Positions 8,764-17,074 of a DNA stretch of 64,000 nucleotides are shown piece by piece; the first letter of the stretch is position 1; each line of letters starts with the position of its first letter. The notes under the pieces were generated by a model, which made no database searches, was not told where the DNA came from, and was given only the letters and a program-made list of their open reading frames with translations. The stretch covers positions 91,385 to 155,384 of the forward strand of contig AAZW01000005.1 of assembly GCA_000169995.1 (NCBI GenBank), given 5' to 3'. Position numbers and translations under genes: made by a program. Source of the stretch: Vibrionales bacterium SWAT-3. Its GTDB lineage: Bacteria; Pseudomonadota; Gammaproteobacteria; Enterobacterales; Vibrionaceae.

Positions 8764-8976
8764 ATGTCTAACACAAATACTGGCACTGTAAAATGGTTTA
8801 ACGAAGAGAAAGGTTTCGGCTTCATTTCTCAAGACAACGGCGGCGCTGACGTATTCGTACACTTCCGTGCTATCGTTTCTGAAGGCTTCAAAACTCTGAA
8901 AGAAGGCCAAAAGGTTTCTTTCGAAGTTGAAAACGGTCAAAAAGGCCTACAAGCAGCAAACGTTGTTGCTCAATAA
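8764..8976 (+). CDS. Cold-shock protein, CspA family
   Basis: 70-aa single cold-shock domain, an RNA chaperone that melts mRNA structure. RNP1 is KGFGFIS (residues about 16-22) and RNP2 is DVFVHF (about 29-34), both intact. An in-frame ATG lies 18 bp upstream, but AAGGGACAAATT directly before ATGTCTAACACA makes 8764 the natural start and gives the usual 70-residue length. A strong terminator follows. Confidence 0.93.
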   Translation: MSNTNTGTVKWFNEEKGFGFISQDNGGADVFVHFRAIVSEGFKTLKEGQKVSFEVENGQKGLQAANVVAQ

Positions 8977-9001
8977 TTAGCATTTAGCTAAAAAGAATTT
9001 T

Positions 9002-9031
9002 AAAGCGCTGATTTTTATCGGCGCTTTTTTC
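9002..9031 (+). terminator. Rho-independent terminator after csp gene
   Basis: Eleven-pair stem AAAGCGCTGAT/ATCGGCGCTTT (one wobble), 4-nt loop, then Ts. Confidence 0.85.
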
Positions 9032-9497
9032 TATCTGTCGAAAAAATATTTACCTACCCCTTCTGCCATCAAGCGCTTTCTCTATTACACGCATCTACAC
9101 CTTAGCCCGTCCCGACTCCAACAATCGTCACATCATTCAATACCCACTAGATTAAGATTCAAAGTTACTTTACATAACTGTATCTCATAGACTCAATGTT
9201 CCCGTTCAAACAGTTCCAGTGTAAGCAACACCGCTTCAGCTCATAATTTCATTCACCACTTTCTAGAAGTCATAACTCATCCTAAGCGTTCATCTTTTCA
9301 ACTAGTTCTCACACCAATATCGACTTTGGCGACAAAGTGAATAACCAGAAATATGTTTAAAGAACAATCCATTAGATGGGCATTATAAGTACGCAATCGA
9401 TATTCATAATAAAAATGAGTGATTTATCAAACCCTCATCCATTAATTATATAATTTTTAAAGCAAAGCACTTCGAAATCCGCTAACCTTGTCCACTA
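9032..9497. other. Intergenic region before diguanylate cyclase
   Basis: About 470 bp with no convincing ORF on either strand. One small hairpin (ACTTTG-GCGA-CAAAGT, near 9333) was noted. No further element was recognised. Confidence 0.5.
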
Positions 9498-9533
9498 GTG
9501 GCTTTAGTTGGTTTGATATCTGCAGTAAAAATA

Positions 9534-10550
9534 ATGAACAAAGACGAATTCCAGAAATCCACCGCTAATCTAAAAAAAGCGGTGCCTCTTATGATGAAGA
9601 ACAGGGTGTCCACCACACCTGCAAATTACGCACTTTGGTACACCTATGTCGATAATGCGATCCCGCAACTGACTAAAGATATGGATGGGGTACTGGAGCA
9701 TTATGGTATCTGCCCCCCGGCAGTCGGTGAGCAACTTTACAACAACTACGTTGCCAGCAAATCTGAAACCAATATTAATGACCTCCGCGCTAACTTAGAG
9801 CTGTTGGTCTCTGAAGTGTCGAACTCAATGAACGACACCCTGACAGATACTTCGGCTTTCTCCGACATGATCGACAAAAGTTTTGAAGACCTGTCTCGCT
9901 TAGAAAATGAAAGCCTATCTATCGACGAAGTGATGTCACTGGTACGTCAGCTTGTTTCTGAGTCTCGAAACATTCGCCACTCGACCCAATTCTTAAATTC
10001 TCAACTGAACTCGGCCACTTCTGAAATCTCTAAGCTGAAGAGCCAGCTTGTTGAAGTTCAAAAAGACGCACTTTTTGACAGCACCACTACACTGTATAAC
10101 CGTCGCTCTTTCGACCGAGATTTAGAGACACTTTGCGAAGCTAACCAGTCTCTATGTTTGATCTTGCTCGACATCGACCACTTTAAGAACTTCAACGACA
10201 CCTACGGCCACTTGTTTGGTGATATGGTTCTAAAAGGTATTGCTCGCAAGCTTAAGCTAAGTTGTCGTGAGGGTATTTCAGCATATCGATTTGGCGGTGA
10301 AGAGTTCGCACTTATTGTGCCAAATAAATCCGTGCGTATCGCACGTCAACTGGCTGATACGAACCGTCGTTCGTTAGAAAAGCTGTCGATTAAAGATCGT
10401 CGCAGTGGTGAACAAGTCGGTAATATTACCGCCTCTTTTGGTGTGGCCGAGCTTGAACCTGGGGAATCCCCTCAATCGCTGATCGAACGCGCCGATAGGC
10501 TGCTTTACGAAGCCAAAACACTTGGCCGTAATCGAGTTATGCCTCTATAA
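9534..10550 (+). CDS. GGDEF diguanylate cyclase, soluble
   Basis: 338-aa cytoplasmic protein with an all-helical N-terminal region (about residues 1-165; TPANYALWYTYVDN, then coiled-coil-like helices) and a C-terminal GGDEF domain starting at DALFDSTTTLYNRRSF. The active site is intact (YRFGGEEFALIVP, metal site LLDIDHFKNFNDTYGH), so it should make c-di-GMP from two GTP. There is no RxxD inhibitory site five residues before GGEEF (REGI instead). An in-frame upstream start at 9498 exists, but MNKDEFQKST at 9534 looks like the family start. A terminator lies 60 bp downstream. Confidence 0.88.
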   Translation: MNKDEFQKSTANLKKAVPLMMKNRVSTTPANYALWYTYVDNAIPQLTKDMDGVLEHYGICPPAVGEQLYNNYVASKSETNINDLRANLELLVSEVSNSMNDTLTDTSAFSDMIDKSFEDLSRLENESLSIDEVMSLVRQLVSESRNIRHSTQFLNSQLNSATSEISKLKSQLVEVQKDALFDSTTTLYNRRSFDRDLETLCEANQSLCLILLDIDHFKNFNDTYGHLFGDMVLKGIARKLKLSCREGISAYRFGGEEFALIVPNKSVRIARQLADTNRRSLEKLSIKDRRSGEQVGNITASFGVAELEPGESPQSLIERADRLLYEAKTLGRNRVMPL

Positions 10551-10612
10551 GGACCATCATTGGTCTGGGCTATTTAAGCGGATTACGAGTGGTTCGCCTT
10601 TATTGAAGTTAG

Positions 10613-10645
10613 AAAGCCCCAAAGGCATTACCTTTGGGGCTTTTA
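10613..10645 (+). terminator. Rho-independent terminator after GGDEF gene
   Basis: Thirteen-pair stem AAAGCCCCAAAGG/CCTTTGGGGCTTT, 5-nt loop, trailing T-rich tract. Confidence 0.9.
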
Positions 10646-10685
10646 GTTTATTGTGCCCTTGATTCAGAGCGCTGCAGGCTCGGCT

Positions 10686-11285
10686 TTAAATCTGGAAACA
10701 GTAATTTAGGCAGTAGTCCTCACCACTTTTTGCTCTAAATTCTTTATCTTCACTACACGCCTTTGGTTTACCCTTTTCATCACCTTTAACTAGGCTGATC
10801 CAGTGTCGCATCGCAGCAATAGTTTCTTGGTGTAAGGTAGTATTTGCTGATTCAGCTGGAGATTGACCAAAGGTCGTACACGACTCCAGTTGGATATCAT
10901 CAATCTCAACTAGCTCAATGCACCCCGTCCCTTTATGGCAACCAAACATCACTTCTAGGTGACTGCCGCTGCCATCGCGGAACAGGATTGAATCCGGGTC
11001 ACTTTTCTCCCCCATGTAAGCCACGAAGTGCTTAGGGTGCTTAAGGCCGCTGTGCTGGCCATCTTTAAAGTAAGCCATAATATGGCGGTAATCGACTACG
11101 TAGCTCGTCACATCTTGATGCGAACCATGCTCTAGAGGAAACAGGCGGTCAAGCAGTTGCTTCGCTTTCACTTGTTTCTCATTTTGTTGGTTTGCACTGA
11201 TTGTCTCCACGGCAAAGACAGCTTCAGCGATAAATGGCTTTGATTGTTTTTGGATTTCTGTTTTATCGAATGTCAGCATATTCAT
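10686..11285 (-). CDS. Stand-alone malate-synthase-G-like accessory domain
   Basis: 199-aa soluble protein resembling an internal segment of malate synthase G (GlcB), roughly its residues 150-310. [20 protein letters not shown] matches the GlcB stretch [40 protein letters not shown] matches [20 protein letters not shown], and [12 protein letters not shown] matches [24 protein letters not shown] resembles the later HYTAADGSEISL. The catalytic barrel residues of GlcB are not in this segment, so no malate synthase activity is expected. It is divergent from a DUF3612 regulator, the type linked to glyoxylate-shunt genes in vibrios. A sensory, scaffolding or decayed role is possible; comparison with GlcB is from memory, not alignment. 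Confidence 0.6.
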   Translation of the reverse strand: [199 protein letters not shown]

Positions 11286-11454
11286 AGTCTTTCCCTCTTG
11301 ACCAGTCCGGTGAAAACCACCGATTTGTAGCGCAAAAATGTGTTATAGAGCAATTATTCCAAACTAACGTTTAATTTATTTGTCATTTTGTGAATTGCTT
11401 AGTTTGTAGATTAGCGCTTTTTTACATACAATTTCACAACAAAAATTTTACAAT
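11286..11454. promoter_or_regulatory. Divergent control region with TTTACAA/TTCACA repeats
   Basis: Between the malate-synthase-like gene and its DUF3612 regulator lies an A+T-rich stretch (11425-11469). It contains ACAATTTCACAAC, TTTTACAATGTGAA and TTTTACAAAT; TTCACA and TGTGAA form an interrupted dyad. These are plausible operator repeats for the divergent regulator, inferred from repetition only. Confidence 0.35.
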
Positions 11455-11469
11455 GTGAATTTTACAAAT

Positions 11470-12987
11470 ATGGCCTTGTCAAAAAGTTTAGTTCGTCAGT
11501 CACATTTCCTAGGTACGAAAATCCGAAATCTTAGGAAGCGTAACCATTTAACGATGGAAGACCTGTCTGCGCGTTGTATTAGAATCAACCCAGAATACGC
11601 CCCTTCCGTTTCTTACCTCTCAATGATTGAACGTGGAAAGCGGGTGCCAAGCATCGATATGCTTGAAGTGATCGCGCAGGTCTTTCAGAAAAACCCAACG
11701 TGGTTTCTCGACGACGAATCCGAACAGCAAGCCATCGCCCCAGATAAAGGCAACCGAGGTGGGATTAGTGGCATGGCACTTGAGCCTAGCTTTCTTTTCT
11801 CCAACGACATCCTGCAAATCGCGATACCAGAGATGTTGTCACAGACCGGTATATCGGGCCGTCAGTTCGCACATCTATTGATTAGAGCGCATCAAGAGAG
11901 CCACCAGAACCACTTCCCTGACCTTGAGCGCGCCGCTGAAGAGGTAGGCCTAAAACGACTCAACCTTAGCATAGAAGACCTGATAGACATCGCTAGAAGC
12001 CTTGGAATCAATATCCGCTGGGTAACACGCACACCACAAGACGTGGTCGATGAGCTAGGAATCAATGCCAAGCAGTTAGTGACGTCGTTCTTTGAACCTC
12101 CTGGCACTATCTTCTTGAATGAAATCCTCAAAGAGTATCCAACGCGTTTGAAATACGACTTGTCGGTTTACATCGGCCATTGCATTTTGCATAGCAAAGA
12201 AGGGCTAAAGAGTGTGTTATCGGTGGGAAATAACAACACATGGGACGACAACCAAGTATCAGGGTCTTCTCAACTCAACTCTCAAGATATTTTGCAAGCG
12301 TGGCGAGATTTTGAATCGAGCTTCTTTGCTGGAGCGCTGCTGTGCCCTAAAGTTCCATTCAGACAGTTGCTTGACCGCACCGGTTATGAAATCGACGTTC
12401 ACAAAAGAGCAGGGGTTTCCCCCTCTGTTGCGATGCGTCGAATGACGGTAGTATCGCCCTACCCTCACTGGCACTATTTTGATGCTTATGGACCGGGCAA
12501 ACTCAAGGCTGTATACCGCGGGAACGGGATTCCACTGCCTTGGGGAAATATGAGAACGGTCGCCGACCCATGTCAACATTGGGCTGTGTTCCGTCGATTA
12601 TCTGAGCCCCGTGCGGGTAGCTCGGCTCAAATCTCCATTTTGAATGTGGGAGATGAGCCAAGAATCTACTGTTGTGAATCCATCAATATGACGGATCCAG
12701 CGGGTAACAATCGCGTATTGTGTGCAGGTATAGACCTCAACCCTGCGATTGATGCCCAAGGCGGTAATTCAAGAGAAATAGCAGAGCAGCTAAAAGCTTC
12801 GTGCGTTGACAATGGCGGCTCTGTAGCGATCCCACGTAACATCAAGAAAGATCTCACGACCATAGCCAAGATTCTAAATATAAATTGGATTGAACGTGGG
12901 ATAGAAACAGAGGCGAGGCTTATCTGCTCAAGAGGCGGAGAGTGCCCACGCCAACCAAGCTGTTATTCAAAGTGCGGTGAGAGTTAA
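11470..12987 (+). CDS. XRE/DUF3612 transcriptional regulator (ScfR-like)
   Basis: 505-aa regulator with an N-terminal Xre-type HTH (about residues 15-80: GTKIRNLRKRNHLTMEDLSA, then SYLSMIERGKRVPSIDMLEVI). It continues with a long effector half of the DUF3612/short-chain-acyl regulator kind ending in a cysteine-rich tail (LICSRGGECPRQPSCYSKC). The Cys cluster could bind metal. A GTG at 11455 in frame gives five more residues; neither start has a clear Shine-Dalgarno, and ATG 11470 was chosen because MALSKSLVRQSHFLG looks like the family start. It is divergent from the malate-synthase-G-like gene. Regulation by acyl-CoA or carboxylates is inference from relatives. Confidence 0.82.
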   Translation: MALSKSLVRQSHFLGTKIRNLRKRNHLTMEDLSARCIRINPEYAPSVSYLSMIERGKRVPSIDMLEVIAQVFQKNPTWFLDDESEQQAIAPDKGNRGGISGMALEPSFLFSNDILQIAIPEMLSQTGISGRQFAHLLIRAHQESHQNHFPDLERAAEEVGLKRLNLSIEDLIDIARSLGINIRWVTRTPQDVVDELGINAKQLVTSFFEPPGTIFLNEILKEYPTRLKYDLSVYIGHCILHSKEGLKSVLSVGNNNTWDDNQVSGSSQLNSQDILQAWRDFESSFFAGALLCPKVPFRQLLDRTGYEIDVHKRAGVSPSVAMRRMTVVSPYPHWHYFDAYGPGKLKAVYRGNGIPLPWGNMRTVADPCQHWAVFRRLSEPRAGSSAQISILNVGDEPRIYCCESINMTDPAGNNRVLCAGIDLNPAIDAQGGNSREIAEQLKASCVDNGGSVAIPRNIKKDLTTIAKILNINWIERGIETEARLICSRGGECPRQPSCYSKCGES

Positions 12988-13001
12988 TAGCGAAACCGGT
13001 G

Positions 13002-13038
13002 GAGCATGGGACTGAACACTCATGCTCTGCTTGTTTTG
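13002..13038 (+). terminator. Possible terminator after DUF3612 regulator
   Basis: GAGCATG/CATGCTC stem with a 12-nt loop and a weak T-rich tail (CTGCTTGTTTT). It lies 14 bp after the stop. Confidence 0.5.
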
Positions 13039-13140
13039 CTTAACGAAGCTGATTTTACGTAGTTAATTGAAGAATTCAGTTGATTAGGTTTATTCCGTTT
13101 CGAGAACGAGTAAAACCAATACAGAACCCCAAATTCAGGC

Positions 13141-13246
13141 AAAAAAAACCAATCACAACGTGTGATTGGTCATATATTTTGTGTGAACAATAAAGGTTCA
13201 CTAACAACGTCAGTTGGCTAGGTGACCCTCGGCTTAAGAAGGGTCA
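13141..13246 (-). ncRNA. qrr: Qrr quorum-regulatory small RNA (copy B)
   Basis: About 106-nt Qrr-family RNA read leftward from T13246. It shares with copy A the TGACCC...GGGTCA first hairpin and the pairing core CTAGCCAACTGACGTTGTTA, but differs in the variable stretch after GTGAAC. Its terminator is different too (ACCAATCAC/GTGATTGGT with eight Ts). It converges on copy A across 7.7 kb. Known Qrrs act with Hfq at low cell density on LuxR/HapR- and AphA-type messages. A good LuxO site and a sigma-54 promoter precede it. Confidence 0.93.
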
Positions 13247-13256
13247 CCGTCACTAG

Positions 13257-13273
13257 TGCAGCATGCGTGCCAA
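13257..13273 (-). promoter_or_regulatory. Sigma-54 promoter of qrr copy B
   Basis: On the minus strand TTGGCAC (13273-13267) and TGCA (13260-13257) give GG-N10-GC spacing. The start 12 nt downstream of the GC is T13246, the same register as in copy A. Confidence 0.88.
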
Positions 13274-13347
13274 CTTTAAAAACCCCTATTTACTACGCAT
13301 CTGGACACGTATTAGCCGTAAATTCTTGTTTGTTTTGCAAACTGGAA

Positions 13348-13360
13348 TTGCAAATTGCAA
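13348..13360. promoter_or_regulatory. LuxO-like site upstream of qrr copy B
   Basis: TTGCAAATTGCAA is an exact match to the LuxO consensus TTGCA-WWW-TGCAA on both strands, about 100 bp upstream of the predicted start. A further half site (TTTTGCAAAC) is next to it. Confidence 0.75.
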
Positions 13361-13502
13361 ATATCAACAAAAACGCTAGTGATGATGTTGTTATTAAAAA
13401 CTTATTAAAGACAGATTAACCTTGAGTTAAATTACTCTTTTTCAATAGATTCAATAAGTTTAACATCCCTTTCGGCCTATCCCTTTTCGATACCACACGC
13501 AT

Positions 13503-13540
13503 AAAAAAACGCGAACATTGATCATCAATATTCGCGTTTA
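13503..13540 (-). terminator. Rho-independent terminator of rhlE
   Basis: AAACGCGAA/TTCGCGTTT stem with an inner ATTGAT/ATCAAT stem. Read leftward it ends in a run of Ts (plus-strand A-run at 13503). It lies about 75 bp after the rhlE stop. Confidence 0.8.
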
Positions 13541-13615
13541 TCTCAGTGCTGTTGCAGAGCGATTTAGGCTTTCAAGAAAGCAACACTCTGCTTATGGCGC
13601 TAGCAGCAGAAATTC

Positions 13616-15271
13616 TTACTTCTGAGGCGCAGGCTTCGAGCGAGATCGAGACGGTTTGTTCGCCGAAGGTCTGTTTCCTGAAGGCTTATTCGATGACTTA
13701 CCTGGGCCGTAGCTGCCACCGTATCCAGATTTCTTAGCCTTACCCGTGCCGCCCACTTTACCCTGACTGTTTTGTGAGCCAGGCTTGCGTTGCGAACCAG
13801 AATTATTTTGTGAACCAGGATTACTTTGTGAACCAGAGTTATTCGATGCTGGTTTTTTACCTGAATTACCGCGCTTGAAGTTACTGCCATTGTTTCTTAC
13901 TGACTTCTCTTCACCCATAGCGGCTGGGTTGTTTTCAGCAGGCTTTCTACCCTGTGTCGGTTTGCGTTTTGGTGCAGACCCTGTGCCTGGTACATGGCGC
14001 TTGTTCTTACCTGCAGGCTTGTGACCGCGAGCATTATCACCCGAACGTTGACCATCCGAGTGTTCACGTGGTTGTTTTGCTTTCTTCGGCTTCTTAGGTT
14101 TGATTGGACGCGTATCCAAACGCGACTCCGGAAGCTTGTTTACTGGCGAGAAACCTTCAAGTTCACGGCGCTCTAGCACTTGTTGGATTAGACGTTCAAT
14201 ACCGAACAGCTCACCAACTTCATCCGCACAAACCAATGAGATTGCTTTACCTACTTCACCCGCACGGCCTGTACGACCGATACGGTGTACATAGTCTTCT
14301 GAAACATGTGGAAGGTCGAAGTTAACCACTTGAGGCAGTTGTGGGATATCAATACCACGAGCCGCGATATCAGTTGCAACTAATACGCGTACCTTACCCG
14401 TTTTGAAGTTCTCTAGCGCTTTAGTACGAGCACCTTGGCTCTTGTTGCCATGAATAGGTGCAGCGGTAATGCCTTGCTCATCAAGGAAACGAGCCAGCTT
14501 ATTAGCACCGTGCTTAGTTTTGCTAAATACCAACACCTGACGCCAATCATTGTCTTTGATAAGCTTCGCAAGCATTGGGCTCTTTTTCTTCTTATCTACT
14601 GGGTAGATACTCTGTTCAACCGTTTTCGCCGTCGAGTTTGCAGGGCTTACTGAGATTTCAACCGGGTTATTAACCAAGCCTTTCGCTAGGCTACGGATAT
14701 CGTCAGAGAAGGTTGCAGAAAACAGTAAGTTCTGACGTTTCTTAGGTAAGAAAGCCAAGATCTTACGGATGTCACGGATGAAACCCATGTCTAGCATACG
14801 GTCCGCTTCGTCTAACACTAGGATCTCTAGTTGATCGAAACGCACTGCATTTTGGTTGTATAGATCAAGCAAGCGACCCGGTGTTGCCACCAGCACATCA
14901 CTGCCTTTACGTAGTTTTTGCATCTGAGGGTTAATTTTTACGCCACCGAATACAACACTCGAAGTCAAAGGTAGATTGAGACCGTACTTAACTACACTGC
15001 CATTCACCTGAGCAGCAAGTTCACGAGTCGGTGTTAATACCAATGCGCGCACTTGGTTCTGACGAACACGAGGGCCTTTTGATAGTAATTCAAGAATAGG
15101 TAGCGTGAAGCCAGCAGTTTTACCTGTCCCTGTTTGAGCAGCGGCCATAACATCTTTGCCCGTCAGGACAGCTGGCACGGCTTTCTCTTGGATTGGTGAT
15201 GGCTTATCGTAACCTTGTGCTTCAATAGCTTTAAGGATTGGTTCTGAAAGGCCAAGGGAGGTAAAACTCAT
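13616..15271 (-). CDS. rhlE: DEAD-box RNA helicase RhlE-like
   Basis: 551-aa ATP-dependent RNA helicase. The motifs are in order: Q motif (GYDKPSPIQ), Walker [11 protein letters not shown] near residue 46, PTRELA, DEAD in [13 protein letters not shown] near residue 152, SAT, then the second RecA domain with [15 protein letters not shown] and [10 protein letters not shown]. The last 170 residues are basic and disordered, with a GSQ-rich repeat ([11 protein letters not shown]) encoded by an 18-bp tandem repeat. Relatives act in ribosome assembly and RNA decay, especially in the cold. Single-gene unit with its own terminator. Confidence 0.92.
   Translation of the reverse strand: MSFTSLGLSEPILKAIEAQGYDKPSPIQEKAVPAVLTGKDVMAAAQTGTGKTAGFTLPILELLSKGPRVRQNQVRALVLTPTRELAAQVNGSVVKYGLNLPLTSSVVFGGVKINPQMQKLRKGSDVLVATPGRLLDLYNQNAVRFDQLEILVLDEADRMLDMGFIRDIRKILAFLPKKRQNLLFSATFSDDIRSLAKGLVNNPVEISVSPANSTAKTVEQSIYPVDKKKKSPMLAKLIKDNDWRQVLVFSKTKHGANKLARFLDEQGITAAPIHGNKSQGARTKALENFKTGKVRVLVATDIAARGIDIPQLPQVVNFDLPHVSEDYVHRIGRTGRAGEVGKAISLVCADEVGELFGIERLIQQVLERRELEGFSPVNKLPESRLDTRPIKPKKPKKAKQPREHSDGQRSGDNARGHKPAGKNKRHVPGTGSAPKRKPTQGRKPAENNPAAMGEEKSVRNNGSNFKRGNSGKKPASNNSGSQSNPGSQNNSGSQRKPGSQNSQGKVGGTGKAKKSGYGGSYGPGKSSNKPSGNRPSANKPSRSRSKPAPQK
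13773..13844. repeat. rhlE: 18-bp tandem repeat within rhlE
   Basis: Four imperfect 18-bp units, at 13773, 13791, 13809 and 13827, each starting TGTGAACCAG or a close variant. They encode six-residue GSQ-containing units in the disordered tail. Whole units keep the frame, so copy-number change would lengthen or shorten the tail without breaking the gene. Confidence 0.8.
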
Positions 15272-15434
15272 AGATTATTTTCTCAGTTGAATAACATTTA
15301 GTACGAGCGACAAATGATAAAAGGGTGTCGCTGCAGCTTTTGCTGATCAAATCATTGATACGGAGCAAAGCGCGGTATTCTGAGGCTTTTCCCCACATTC
15401 AGCAACTAAATTCTAATCGCGACTGAGATTATCT

Positions 15435-16790
15435 CTAGGTTATCTGACGCTTCTGGTCGTACATTTTTTCATCAGCAGCTTTCAAGAGACCATCGACGTC
15501 ACTGTAGCTGTCGTTATAAATCACCCAACCAACACTGATTCTGAGATAAATTGAGTGCGCCTCGTAAACAACCGGCGTTTCGCAGATCGCATCTTGTAGT
15601 TTTTTGGTAATCGATGCCACATGTTGCTCATCAATAATACGCGGTAGCAGAACCAAGAACTCATCCCCACCAATTCGCGCGACAATATCAGAAGTACGTA
15701 GCTTACCCTTAACTCGCTTCGCACACTCAACTAACACCTTATCACCCGCAGCATGTCCATAGGTGTCGTTGATCGCTTTAAAGCCATCGAGATCGATGTT
15801 CACCACTGCAAAAGTTTTCGTTCGCTGTTTCTGAACGGTTCTGAATGCTTGCTTAAGGCTATACATAAAGTAACGGCGGTTTGGCAGCATCGTTAGCTCG
15901 TCATGCATCGAGCGGCTATCAGCAATCCGATAAAGGCGATAGATCATGAAGTAGGCGCCCATAAGAATCAGCATCAACCCATACCCAATCAGCCTAACAC
16001 TATGGATTCGATACCAAGGCACATCCATCAGTACATGGTCGTTACCCGATAACGCCAAATACCAACCTCCGTAAGGAAAGTTTACCTGTTCAGTTGTAAA
16101 GGCATTAGTGAACACATCTTCTGATCCGTAGAAAACCTCGCCATCTTTACCAGCACTATTAGCCCCTCGAATGGCTAGGTTGTATTTGTTTTCAATCTTG
16201 CCAACACCTACATCTTCTAACAGTGCATCTAAGTCGATAACCGCGCTCGATACGCCCCAATAGTTTTGGTTAAAAGGAGGATCTCTAAAAATAGGGGTTC
16301 TTGTTATTAAGGCTTGCCCACCTTGGAACAGATCAAAAGGACCTGCAATAAAGGTGTTACCTATGTTGCGAGCAATCTCAACTGACTCCCATTGGATGGG
16401 ATGGTCTCGATAATCAATGCCAAGGATCTGCTCATTGCCATCCAATGGATAAACAAAATTAAGTACATCGTTTTCAGCAAGACCAATCAATCGAATGTGG
16501 AAGCCATCTCGAATAATGTTCTGAGCTATCTGATCCCAACCTTTTTGATCGCCATTAGGATTGATCGTTACAAGGGTTGAGAAGTTATTAAGGATATACA
16601 TATCAGACACGATCGTCGCTTCTATGCGGGAGCGAATAATCGATAACTGCTTTTTAGCGACTGAATAGGATTCGTTCTTGAGGAAGGTTAATTGCTTGGC
16701 GTGAAAATACTCAATCGCACTCGCGACAATAAAGAAAAATAACAACGATAATAATTTGGCAGGCCACTGCTTGCTAAAACGACTTGGCAT
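15435..16790 (-). CDS. Membrane-bound sensor diguanylate cyclase
   Basis: 451-aa protein with an N-terminal membrane helix (about residues 11-30), a periplasmic sensor of about 240 residues and a second helix (LIGYGLMLILMGAYFMIY, about 275-293). A C-terminal GGDEF domain begins at DSRSMHDELTMLPNRRYFMY. The signature RIGGDEFLVLLPR is intact, and RTSD five residues before it is the RxxD inhibitory site. It should therefore make c-di-GMP with product feedback, in response to an unknown periplasmic cue. The sensor resembles CHASE/Cache-type domains but was not assigned. Divergent from the DUF3541 gene. Confidence 0.88.
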   Translation of the reverse strand: MPSRFSKQWPAKLLSLLFFFIVASAIEYFHAKQLTFLKNESYSVAKKQLSIIRSRIEATIVSDMYILNNFSTLVTINPNGDQKGWDQIAQNIIRDGFHIRLIGLAENDVLNFVYPLDGNEQILGIDYRDHPIQWESVEIARNIGNTFIAGPFDLFQGGQALITRTPIFRDPPFNQNYWGVSSAVIDLDALLEDVGVGKIENKYNLAIRGANSAGKDGEVFYGSEDVFTNAFTTEQVNFPYGGWYLALSGNDHVLMDVPWYRIHSVRLIGYGLMLILMGAYFMIYRLYRIADSRSMHDELTMLPNRRYFMYSLKQAFRTVQKQRTKTFAVVNIDLDGFKAINDTYGHAAGDKVLVECAKRVKGKLRTSDIVARIGGDEFLVLLPRIIDEQHVASITKKLQDAICETPVVYEAHSIYLRISVGWVIYNDSYSDVDGLLKAADEKMYDQKRQIT

Positions 16791-17074
16791 TCGAGAACCT
16801 CTAACACTTTTGTTCTGTTTACTGCCTTGAATCGGCTCATTTCTGGCTTGTTGTGTCAGTATGCCGACATGTTATTAAAAATCCACACTTTGAGTCTGGT
16901 CTACATTCATTATTGAGTCATTCATCACTGATAGCCAGTTAACTACACTGATTATTCAATCAAAAAACCTAAATGAACCTTATAAAGCTTACATTGTATT
17001 GACCCAAACCTTACATTAAAGGATTCATCGGTGTTATTTTATACTTACGATCAATCAGCTTGGTACCTTAAAAA

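Noticed and set aside
12259..12579. 106-aa ORF antisense to the DUF3612 regulator
   Set aside because: Shadow of a real gene; no start context.
13222..13419. Plus-strand 65-aa ORF beginning MTLGLRRVT
   Set aside because: Antisense to qrr copy B and its promoter; no ribosome site.
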